Assembly: GCA_022711695.1 (NCBI GenBank)
Contig: JAKLEJ010000052.1
Coordinates: forward strand, 1 to 13,034
DNA from: Verrucomicrobiota bacterium
GTDB lineage: Bacteria; Verrucomicrobiota; Verrucomicrobiia; Limisphaerales; JACRJZ01
Reading direction: 5' to 3'
Length of the DNA stretch: 13,034 nt
Shown: positions 7,601 to 13,034 of the stretch, piece after piece
Position numbering within the stretch: the first letter of the stretch is position 1
How the letters are laid out: each line of letters opens with the position of its first letter
Position numbers and translations under genes: made by a program
Notes under the pieces: model-generated
Databases searched by the model: none
Told to the model about the DNA's origin: nothing
The model's input: only the letters and a program-made list of their open reading frames with translations

Positions 7601-7630
7601 ACGATAGGCCAAGGCCAGAGAGGTTGTCGA
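7601..7630 (-). promoter_or_regulatory. Promoter candidate for the MNT-HEPN pair
   Basis: On the minus strand, TCGACA (7630-7625; five of six to the -35 consensus), an 18-base spacer, and TATCGT (7606-7601; four of six to -10). The proposed GTG start follows the -10 by 6 bases, the same spacing as at the oxidoreductase gene, implying a leaderless message. The remaining gap up to the DCC stop (7631-7761) has short GC-rich inverted repeats, such as GGATTC/GAATCC at 7733-7748, but no clear terminator. Confidence 0.33.
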
Positions 7631-7761
7631 GAATTGGATTCGTGGGGGCCTGTCCCCTGCCGGGATCGACCCTGGAAGAGCTCGAGACCGGCAAGAGCAG
7701 GCCACCCACAGCGGGGCGGCACAGCGGGATTGGGATTCTCGCGAATCCGGATCTGGACAGG

Positions 7762-8163
7762 TCAGGCCCCCCCGGTGGAATCCCGGAGGGGCGGGAGGCG
7801 ATGCCGATGACGCGCCACGCCGCGGTAGAGGGCGGCAACGAGCGCGAAGACGCCGGGCAGGCGCGCCGCCCAGGCCAGCGGCGCCAGCCAACCGATCGAG
7901 CGGGCCAGATACAGGATGGCCTCCGCTCCGCCGAGAAGCCGGCCATCGCCCAGGAGCAGTTTGATCTCCGAGGGGATCTCTCCGGCTGCCAACCCCAGCC
8001 GGCCGGCCCAAAACGCATCCTGCAAGGGAATGAAGACAAACCCACGGGGGGCCAGGCGCGGACGCCAGCGTCGCACCCAGGCCTGACACAAGCCGCAGGC
8101 GGCGTCATAGCCCACCCAACCGCGCGCGGCAGCGGCGGGCGCTGGCGCGCCGGTCGGAGGCAT
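7762..8163 (-). CDS. DCC-family (DUF393) thiol-disulfide oxidoreductase-like protein
   Basis: A 133-residue protein of the DCC family, named for an Asp-x-x-Cys-x-x-Cys motif near the N-terminus. Here it is YDAACGLCQAWVRRW (19-33), with Cys23 and Cys26. It is preceded by a short Ala/Pro-rich extension and the usual first strand (GWVGYD). The middle (FVFIPLQD; 42-49) and the C-terminal hydrophobic helices ending ALYRGVARHRHRL (110-122) match the family layout. These proteins are predicted to be thioredoxin-like, but their substrates are unknown. The ATG at 8163 begins one base after the purE stop, so the two genes are cotranscribed and probably translationally coupled. A much longer in-frame extension upstream overlaps purE and is not counted. 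Confidence 0.8.
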   Translation of the reverse strand: MPPTGAPAPAAAARGWVGYDAACGLCQAWVRRWRPRLAPRGFVFIPLQDAFWAGRLGLAAGEIPSEIKLLLGDGRLLGGAEAILYLARSIGWLAPLAWAARLPGVFALVAALYRGVARHRHRLPPLRDSTGGA

Positions 8164-8164
8164 C

Positions 8165-8698
8165 TCAGGCGGAGGCGGCGCCGGCGATCGACTCCTGGAG
8201 CTTGCGGTCGCGGGCGCGAGCTTTTTCCGCCAGGCGCGCCTTGAAGGCCAGCACCTTATCGCGCATGGCGGAGTCGGTGGCGGCCAGGATGTGCGCCGCC
8301 AGCACGCCGGCGTTGTAGGCGCCACCGATGGCCACGGTGGCCACGGGAATGCCGGCGGGCATTTGCACCATGGACAGGAGGGAATCCAGTCCTTTGAGCG
8401 CGGGGCTCTCCACCGGCACCGCGATCACCGGCAAGGGCGAGAGGGCCGCCACCACCCCGGCCAGGTGGGCGGCGCCGCCGGCCCCGGCGATGATCACCTG
8501 GACGCCGCGCCCATGGGCGCGGCTGGCGTAGGCCGCCACGTCCTCGGGCGTGCGGTGGGCCGAATGGACCCGGGCCTCCCAGGTCAGTCCAAACTCGGCC
8601 AGCGCGTCCGTGGCCAGCTTCATCGTGGGCCAGTCGGAATCGCTGCCCATCAGGATGCCCACCACCGGGGCGGTCTTGGAATCGGCTGCTGTCTTCAT
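8165..8698 (-). CDS. purE: 5-(carboxyamino)imidazole ribonucleotide mutase (class I PurE)
   Basis: A 177-residue PurE that moves the carboxylate of N5-CAIR to make CAIR in purine synthesis. Substrate-binding and catalytic motifs are intact: LMGSDSDWPTM (16-26), VHSAHRTPED (44-53, with His48 at the position of the catalytic histidine), AGAGGAAHLAGVVA (71-84), and ALKGLDSLLSMVQMPAGIPVATVAIG (100-125). The C-terminus has an Ala/Arg/Lys-rich tail slightly longer than in E. coli PurE. The start at 8698 leaves 12 bases after the preceding aldolase-like gene, so purE appears to be read with the microcompartment genes. No purK, whose product supplies N5-CAIR, is in the window. Confidence 0.95.
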   Translation of the reverse strand: MKTAADSKTAPVVGILMGSDSDWPTMKLATDALAEFGLTWEARVHSAHRTPEDVAAYASRAHGRGVQVIIAGAGGAAHLAGVVAALSPLPVIAVPVESPALKGLDSLLSMVQMPAGIPVATVAIGGAYNAGVLAAHILAATDSAMRDKVLAFKARLAEKARARDRKLQESIAGAASA

Positions 8699-8710
8699 GG
8701 GTGTGATGGA

Positions 8711-9994
8711 TTAGCCAAAGATGCGCTGAAGACGCCAGGCGTCGTAGGCCTGGCGCTGAGAGGAAGTCATACCGGCGAAATCCGGTGCGCCGCCGGGCAG
8801 CTTGGGCCAGTCCGCGGACGCGGACGCGGGCGCGCTGGCGGCGGGCGGCGGCTTCTCCGGGGCGGTGGTCCCGGCCTCGCTCGGAGGTTTGCTCCGCGCG
8901 GACACCGGGGTTCGCGCGGCGCCGCCGTCGTAGCTCATCGCCTGGTCGGTCAGCTCCAGGTCTTTTTCCAGCGGCCGGTTGGGTTTGATCCCCTTGCCCT
9001 GGAGCACGCCGTGGTAGGCGCGCACGGCTTCCTCGGGCGAGAGGCGGCCATCGGTGATCAGCCGCAGCATCTCGATGAACGCCAGTTGATGCTCGGCGTT
9101 GTTGATCTTGCGTCCGAACAGCGCCACGCGCGCGCCGTGTTTCTGGGCGTCGTGGATCAGCTTAAAGGCGTCGTAAGTGGTGCCGGCGCTGCCGCCCAGC
9201 ACGCCCACCACCATGTTCGGATCGTATTGGGCCAGCTCTTCCAGGGCGCGCGGGCCGTGATAGACGATCTTGAGAAAGAGCGGCCGCCCGGCCTCGGGCA
9301 CGCCCGCCAGGCTGCGCAGGATGTTGTCGTTGATGAACTCGCCCAGCTTCCCGGGCGGCACGCCGCTGGGCACGTTCGGATCGAACACCTCCAGGAAATA
9401 GCGGAACTGCTTGCGCTCGGCCTCCTCGCGAAAGGCTTTGAAGGCCTCGAGGGTGCGGCGATCCTGCTCGAGGTCGTTCACGAAGGTGACGCTGTAAAGG
9501 CCAAGGTTGGCCCCGGGGAACTCGCCGCCGTTGCGCTCGCACTCGACCTGGCCGCACTGGATGTGGTCGATGCTGGCAGTGCGAAAGGTCTGGGCGGGCT
9601 CCTTTGTGTAAGAACCATGGCGCACCGCCCAGACATCGGTGGTGTCGTTGGCGCGCGCCGCCGGCGTGACATGCGAATTCCGGAACAGCCCCTCCTGGAT
9701 GCTCAGCAAATCGTTCACGTAGGCCGACATCAGCATGATGTCCACCAGCCCCTGCCGCGTCACCTCCCGGATGATGTCCAGGAACTCGGGCAGGTTGCGA
9801 TAGCCGAACTCCTCGCGGCGCCAGACCTCCGGCGAAAACTGCGCCGGCCGCGCCCCCTGGGCCGAGAGGTAGGACCGCGGCCCGGTCGCCCGCACCCCGA
9901 ACGCCATGTCGGCGTCCTTGGCGTCGGCGATGATGAACGCCCGCGTGTCGCGGTTCGCTTTGATCTCAGCCAGCTTGCGGTCGAGCGATTTCAT
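8711..9994 (-). CDS. Class I aldolase-like (DeoC/LacD-type) TIM-barrel protein of the BMC operon
   Basis: A 427-residue protein with a TIM-barrel core (about 1-345) resembling DeoC/LacD-type class I aldolases. It has alternating strands such as AFIIAD, VDIMLMS, YFLEVFD, LFLKIVYHG and VVGVLGGSAGT. Lys242 in FLKIVYHGP is at a position suitable for Schiff-base formation, and GGSAGTTYDAF (267-277) resembles a phosphate-binding loop. Both readings are inferred. The core is followed by a low-complexity Pro/Ala/Ser linker (about 357-396) and a short terminal segment. This is the architecture of a cargo protein with a C-terminal encapsulation peptide. It lies 67 bases after the class II aldolase gene on the same strand. 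I cannot name the reaction: candidates are a triose-phosphate-using aldolase that consumes DHAP, or a second sugar-phosphate aldolase. The start at 9994 gives a sensible first helix (MKSLDRKLAEIKANRDTR). Confidence 0.75.
   Translation of the reverse strand: MKSLDRKLAEIKANRDTRAFIIADAKDADMAFGVRATGPRSYLSAQGARPAQFSPEVWRREEFGYRNLPEFLDIIREVTRQGLVDIMLMSAYVNDLLSIQEGLFRNSHVTPAARANDTTDVWAVRHGSYTKEPAQTFRTASIDHIQCGQVECERNGGEFPGANLGLYSVTFVNDLEQDRRTLEAFKAFREEAERKQFRYFLEVFDPNVPSGVPPGKLGEFINDNILRSLAGVPEAGRPLFLKIVYHGPRALEELAQYDPNMVVGVLGGSAGTTYDAFKLIHDAQKHGARVALFGRKINNAEHQLAFIEMLRLITDGRLSPEEAVRAYHGVLQGKGIKPNRPLEKDLELTDQAMSYDGGAARTPVSARSKPPSEAGTTAPEKPPPAASAPASASADWPKLPGGAPDFAGMTSSQRQAYDAWRLQRIFG
8714..8770 (-). 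other. Candidate C-terminal encapsulation peptide of the TIM-barrel protein
   Basis: Encodes the last 19 residues (409-427), MTSSQRQAYDAWRLQRIFG. The segment is separated from the enzyme core by a disordered-looking Pro/Ala/Ser linker. A helix here would put Ala416, Ala419, Trp420, Leu422, Ile425 and Phe426 largely to one side and Gln/Arg residues to the other. Short amphipathic helices after flexible linkers target enzymes into microcompartments. The assignment is inference from architecture and context. Confidence 0.45.
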
Positions 9995-10061
9995 GCGATG
10001 ACTGACGGGCCCGGGAGAGCCGGAACGCCTCGGGCGCGCTCGCGGCCCCGCCGACGTCCGC

Positions 10062-11129
10062 CTACTTCATTTGCGCCAGAATCTGGTCGGTGATGGCCTG
10101 CACCACCTTTTCGGCTTCGGGATCCCGCGGAGCCTCGTCGGCCGGGCGGCTTGGGGCCGCGCACTGCACGCCGGGACGCCATTCGGCGTTGTCGCACAGC
10201 TCGCACTCCTTGAGGCCGTAGCGGGGATCGACAAAGCCCAGGCCCTGCTTGATCCGGAGCAGGTCCTGCAGTTGTCCGGGCGAGAAGGTGTTCAGCGGCT
10301 TGCCCAGTTGCGCGGCCACCACCAGCGTGCGGCAGTAGGCCTCGATGATCTCGGTCCGCCAGTAGGCCTCCTCGACGTTGTTGTGGCTCCAGGCCACCAC
10401 GCCGTGGTTGGCCATCAAAATCAGGTTGTGCTTGTCCACCAGGTCCGACACCAGCTTCCCCATCTCGGGCGAGCCCGGGGTGCGGTACGGGGCGGTGGCC
10501 ACCGCGCAAAAGACCTCGAACTCGGGAATCATGCAGGTGGGCGGCTCGATGCCGGCCACGGCGAAGGCGGTGGCGTAGGGCGGATGGCAGTGCACGCTCG
10601 CGATCATCTTGGGCTGCTTCTGCATCATCTGCAGGTGCATGAGAATCTCGCTGGTGCGCTTCCTGGCGCCGAGCAACTGGTTGCCCTGGAAATCCACCAG
10701 GCAGATGTCGAACGGCTGGAGCTTGCCTTTGCTGACCAGGGTGGGGGTGCACAATGCCAGGTCCTCGCCCACGCGGATGGCGATGTTGCCGCCGTTGCCG
10801 TCCACGTAAGCCCGCTCCCACATCCGGTGGCCCACGTCGCACATCTGCTGCTTCAGATCCAGGCAGTAGGCCGAGTTGAAGAAGGCCTCGAGTTCCGGCT
10901 TGGGCGACCTGGCGGAAAGGGCTTTGGCCGGGGGTTGCGGCGCGGCGGCGGCGGCCGGGGCCGGCGGCTTGCCCGCGGCGGCGGGCGGGGTTCGGGGCGG
11001 GTTCATCTCCAGGTCGCGCAGCAGGTCGCGCGCGCTGGGCGTCAGGATGGCGTCGGCCGGCAGCGACCGGACGTCGCCGCCGCTGCGGATCAGGTCCTCG
11101 ATGTCCCGGGCGGAAATCACAGTTTTCAT
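10062..11129 (-). CDS. BMC-associated class II aldolase (L-fuculose-phosphate aldolase type)
   Basis: A 355-residue protein with a zinc-dependent class II aldolase/adducin domain (about 80-290). The motifs are DGNGGNIAIR (110-119, phosphate-binding), TSEILMH (159-165, with Glu161 as likely catalytic acid), SVHCHPP (178-184, zinc ligands His180 and His182) and ANHGVVAW (240-247, third zinc ligand His242). The family cleaves L-fuculose- or L-rhamnulose-1-phosphate to DHAP and L-lactaldehyde. It is longer than the roughly 215-residue E. coli FucA at both ends. The N-terminus has a small domain, MKTVISARDIEDL...ILTPSARDLL (1-41), resembling a segment seen in several BMC-associated proteins, then a Pro/Ala linker (44-70). 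The C-terminus has CELC (309-312), another Cys323, and a final helix. The gene lies 35 bases downstream of the second BMC-P gene, which ties it to the compartment. Confidence 0.87.
   Translation of the reverse strand: MKTVISARDIEDLIRSGGDVRSLPADAILTPSARDLLRDLEMNPPRTPPAAAGKPPAPAAAAAPQPPAKALSARSPKPELEAFFNSAYCLDLKQQMCDVGHRMWERAYVDGNGGNIAIRVGEDLALCTPTLVSKGKLQPFDICLVDFQGNQLLGARKRTSEILMHLQMMQKQPKMIASVHCHPPYATAFAVAGIEPPTCMIPEFEVFCAVATAPYRTPGSPEMGKLVSDLVDKHNLILMANHGVVAWSHNNVEEAYWRTEIIEAYCRTLVVAAQLGKPLNTFSPGQLQDLLRIKQGLGFVDPRYGLKECELCDNAEWRPGVQCAAPSRPADEAPRDPEAEKVVQAITDQILAQMK
10065..10124 (-). other. Candidate C-terminal encapsulation helix of the class II aldolase
   Basis: Encodes residues 336-355, including EKVVQAITDQILAQMK. 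Hydrophobic residues at V342, V343, I346, I350, L351 and M354 form a stripe, with charged and polar residues opposite. This is much like the short targeting helices of microcompartment enzymes. It is joined to the core by a Pro/Asp/Glu-rich link (about 325-338). Function is inferred. Confidence 0.5.
11007..11129 (-). other. N-terminal accessory domain of the class II aldolase
   Basis: Encodes residues 1-41, with the pattern VISARDIEDLIRSGGD then LPADAILTPSARDLLRDL. It is followed by a 27-residue Pro/Ala linker (positions 11000-10920, built from GC-rich codons). From memory, similar ITxxDV...G...ITPxAxD segments occur in EutQ-like and other microcompartment proteins. It may be an assembly or targeting module rather than part of the catalytic fold. 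Confidence 0.45.
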
Positions 11130-11164
11130 AGGCAGTCAGTCGGAATGCTCAACTCGGCAACACG

Positions 11165-11488
11165 TCAGCCCGCGCTCCCGGCGTCCGGGAGAAACGGGCT
11201 GTAAAACACCTCGTCCACCAGCGCCGCGTTGATGGCGTCGATGGGGGGCGATTTCTCGAACGGCTGGGCGGCTTCGCGGCCTTCGACAAAGCCGATGGTC
11301 TGGCCGACGGCGCCGCCCAGGGCGTCATAGACCACCAGGGAGGGTTCGCGGCTCAAGCCGGGCGGGGTGGCGGCGCCCCTCTGAAAATGCTCGCGGTTGA
11401 ACGGGCTCACCACCAGCCAGCGCGCCCCGCGCAGCTCGGGCACGACCGAGCTCAGCGTCACCCGCCCGATGACAGCGCCCAGCCTCAT
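11165..11488 (-). CDS. BMC-P shell vertex protein (EutN/CcmL family), second copy
   Basis: A 107-residue pentameric vertex protein of the EutN/CcmL family (single BMC-P domain); such proteins cap the twelve corners of the icosahedral shell. Family features are the first strand MRLGAVIGRVTLS (1-13), the LRGARWLVVSPF segment (19-30), the VVYDALGGAVGQTIGFVEG core (52-70) and the final PIDAINAALVDEV strand (82-94). An insertion around residues 33-50 distinguishes it from the first copy. The start at 11488 is chosen because it matches the family N-terminus and shares an ATGA overlap with the preceding gene's stop; the upstream in-frame ATG (11536) would add non-family residues. Confidence 0.88.
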   Translation of the reverse strand: MRLGAVIGRVTLSSVVPELRGARWLVVSPFNREHFQRGAATPPGLSREPSLVVYDALGGAVGQTIGFVEGREAAQPFEKSPPIDAINAALVDEVFYSPFLPDAGSAG

Positions 11489-11763
11489 ACGGGAACGTTC
11501 GGCTCCTTTTCGTCCACGATCCCGATGACGATCCACCGGACCGGGCTCTTCTCCTCGCCCACGGCTTTGCGCGCCGCGGCGCCGTCGGAGGAGATAATGA
11601 CGCGCTGGTGCAAGGCGGCGCCGTGGGGATCGATGGCGATCTGGGGGACGCCCTCGGGCTGGCCTGCCTGGCCGATGGGCTGGCAGACCAGCAGCCGCCA
11701 GCCCTCCAGGCTGGCGTGCTTGCGGGTGGCGACCAGGTTGCCTTCGACGCGCGCGAGAAACAT
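11485..11763 (-). CDS. BMC-P shell vertex protein (EutN/CcmL family), first copy
   Basis: A 92-residue EutN/CcmL-family pentamer protein. It has the standard MFLARVEGNLVATRKHASLEG start (1-21), LLVCQPI (24-30), IAIDPHGAA (42-50), the GAAARKAVG segment (61-69) and the final PVRWIVIGIVDE strand (74-85). The usual Gly-Ala-Gly turn of the family is replaced by HGAALHQ (47-53), a variation near the expected pentamer centre. The ATG at 11763 shares one base with the dehydrogenase stop (TAATG), and the stop overlaps the next BMC-P start by 4 bases. These overlaps imply coupled translation of dehydrogenase and both vertex proteins. Confidence 0.9.
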   Translation of the reverse strand: MFLARVEGNLVATRKHASLEGWRLLVCQPIGQAGQPEGVPQIAIDPHGAALHQRVIISSDGAAARKAVGEEKSPVRWIVIGIVDEKEPNVPV

Positions 11764-13034
11764 TAGAAAATGCGAAGCTTGTCCACCATGACGCACCGGC
11801 GCACGCGGGTGAAGGTGCGCGGGTTGCAGATGCCTTCGCCGGTGGTGGTGGCGATGCTGAAGCTGGCGTAGCCTTCGCCGCCGCTGCCCAGCCCGGCCAT
11901 GCACGAGCCGTTCTTGATGAAGATGGTCGTGTCCAGCGCCCGGGCCATGGCCGTCATGTGAGCCACGTCGTGCGAATGGATCACGGCGGAATGCTTGTAG
12001 CCGTGCTCGGCCTTTTTCGCCGCCGCCACGCCTTCCTCGACCGACTTCACCCGCACGACCGGCACGAAGGGCATCATCTGCTCCTCCTCCACAAAGAGGT
12101 GGTCGGCGTGGGTCTCGGCAAAGAGCAGTTGCGCGCCCTCCGGCAGAGTGGCCCCGGCCACCCGCGCCAGCGTGGCGGGATCGCGTCCGATCAGGCTGCG
12201 GTTCACCACCGGATGGGGACAGCCGGCGCCCTGGCCGGACGGGAAGACAAACGCCTCCTTGGCCAGGCGCTCGACCTGGGCGTCGTTCAGCCGCGCCGCC
12301 CCGTTCTTCTCGAGGGCGCTCAGGAACTGGTCAAAGACCCGGTCGAGCACAAACACTTCCTTCTCGCCAATGCACAGCAGGTTGTTGTCGTAGGCCGCGC
12401 CGTAGATCACGCAGCGGGCGGCATTGGTCAGGCAGCTTGTGCCGTCCACCAGCACCGGCGGATTGCCCGGTCCGGCGCAGATGGCCCGCTTGCCGCTGGC
12501 CATGGCGGCCTTGACCACTCCCGGGCCGCCGGTGACGCACAGCAGCTTGACCAGGGGATGCTTGGCAATGGCGTCGAAGGACTCGAGCGTGGGCGGATCG
12601 ACGATGCAGGCCAGGTTCTCGATGCCCAACTCGCGGTAGATGGCCTCGTTGAACACCCGCGCCGCCATCAGCGCGCACTTGTAGGCGCCCGGGTGGGCGT
12701 TAAAGACCACGGAATTGCCCGCCGCCGCCATGCTGATGATGTTGCAGGCCATGGTGGGGATCGAGTGGGTGCTGGGCGTGACCGCCCCGATCGCCCCAAA
12801 GGGCGCGTACTCCTCGAGGGAGATGCCGTGATCCCCGCTCATCCCGTAGGGCTGCAGGAACTCCGTCCCCGGGATGCCGCGCTGCGCCTTGAGCTTTTCG
12901 ATCTTGTGATCCAGCCGCCCGATCTTGGTCTCCTCGAGCTCGATCCGGCCCCATTCGGCGGCGTTGGCGTGGCAGATGTCCTTGACCAATTGCACCACCT
13001 TGTTGCGGCCGGCCACGCCTTTTTCCGAAAGCTG
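11763..13034 (-). CDS. CoA-acylating aldehyde dehydrogenase, PduP-like, BMC-associated (5' end outside window)
   Basis: 423 residues of an aldehyde dehydrogenase; the frame is still open at base 13034, so the N-terminus, including any targeting helix, is missing. The GTG at 13016 is internal. The protein belongs to the CoA-acylating branch (PduP/EutE). It has LEETKIGRLDHKIEKL near the start, EYAPFGAIGAVTPSTHSIPT (cofactor-binding core), VTGGPGVVKAA, AGPGNPPVLVD, the catalytic cysteine in NNLLCIGEKEVFV (codon about 12374-12372), and the C-terminal NPRTFTRVRRCVMVD. It would convert an aldehyde, lactaldehyde or propionaldehyde in PVC-type compartments, to an acyl-CoA with NAD+. It lies first in this window's BMC gene run and overlaps the first BMC-P gene by one base. 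Confidence 0.93.
   Translation of the reverse strand, partial: QLSEKGVAGRNKVVQLVKDICHANAAEWGRIELEETKIGRLDHKIEKLKAQRGIPGTEFLQPYGMSGDHGISLEEYAPFGAIGAVTPSTHSIPTMACNIISMAAAGNSVVFNAHPGAYKCALMAARVFNEAIYRELGIENLACIVDPPTLESFDAIAKHPLVKLLCVTGGPGVVKAAMASGKRAICAGPGNPPVLVDGTSCLTNAARCVIYGAAYDNNLLCIGEKEVFVLDRVFDQFLSALEKNGAARLNDAQVERLAKEAFVFPSGQGAGCPHPVVNRSLIGRDPATLARVAGATLPEGAQLLFAETHADHLFVEEEQMMPFVPVVRVKSVEEGVAAAKKAEHGYKHSAVIHSHDVAHMTAMARALDTTIFIKNGSCMAGLGSGGEGYASFSIATTTGEGICNPRTFTRVRRCVMVDKLRIF

Noticed and set aside
7595..8089. An N-terminal extension of the MNT protein that could suggest a fusion
   Set aside because: The open frame continues upstream only as an alternate frame of the DCC gene. The family N-terminus begins right at the GTG at 7594, next to a promoter-like element.
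8164..8325. A longer DCC protein starting inside purE
   Set aside because: The extra residues are Pro/Arg/Ala-rich and overlap purE in another frame; the ATG one base after the purE stop gives the expected family length.
8291..10093. A 600-codon open frame on the plus strand opposite purE and the aldolase-like gene
   Set aside because: Its length comes from high GC at third positions. The minus-strand proteins have clear family motifs, while this translation is His/Gly/Arg-rich and motif-free.
10915..11000. GC-rich tandem-looking tract in the aldolase gene
   Set aside because: It resembles a simple repeat but encodes the Pro/Ala linker in frame with no exact repeat unit, so it is coding low complexity and not a separate repeat element.
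10071..11204. A 377-codon plus-strand open frame opposite the class II aldolase
   Set aside because: His/Gly-rich shadow of the aldolase, which has complete catalytic motifs on the other strand.

Overview
The window looks like a piece of a GC-rich genome from the Planctomycetes-Verrucomicrobia-Chlamydiae (PVC) group, most likely a verrucomicrobial lineage. I infer this from gene content, not from a search. The signs are an exported PQQ-type beta-propeller with a mature WPQWRGPNRDG start, a Tat-exported Gfo/Idh/MocA oxidoreductase next to a Tat-exported sugar isomerase, a PVC-type bacterial microcompartment (BMC) gene set, and few Shine-Dalgarno sequences. No tRNA, rRNA, CRISPR, transposase or phage gene was seen, and no stretch over 300 bases lacks a gene.

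Plus-strand part (1-4554): the C-terminal half of the chaperone ATPase clpC is cut by the window start and ends in a strong hairpin terminator. A secreted PQQ-like beta-propeller protein and a complete recJ exonuclease follow. recJ converges on the minus-strand block with only 17 bases between the two stop codons, inside an inverted repeat.

Minus-strand part (13034-4572, read right to left): the first five genes form a tight cassette that is part of a BMC locus. They are a PduP-like CoA-acylating aldehyde dehydrogenase (5' end outside the window), two BMC-P pentamer vertex proteins, a class II fuculose-phosphate-type aldolase with extra N- and C-terminal pieces, and a class I aldolase-like TIM-barrel protein with a proline/alanine-rich linker and short C-terminal helix. 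Overlaps of 1 and 4 bases join the first three. By analogy with the described PVC microcompartments, the aldolase would split a 6-deoxy sugar phosphate (L-fuculose- or L-rhamnulose-1-phosphate) into DHAP and lactaldehyde. The dehydrogenase would turn the toxic aldehyde into an acyl-CoA inside the shell. No BMC-H shell gene or PduL is present here; they would be expected upstream, outside the window. The TIM-barrel protein is the least explained member.

The same strand continues closely with purE and a DCC-family thiol-disulfide protein (12-base and 1-base gaps). After a 167-base gap comes an overlapping MNT nucleotidyltransferase/HEPN toxin-antitoxin pair, then the Gfo/Idh oxidoreductase and sugar isomerase operon. 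The MNT gene and the oxidoreductase gene each have a -10-like hexamer exactly 6 bases before the proposed start codon, which suggests leaderless transcripts.
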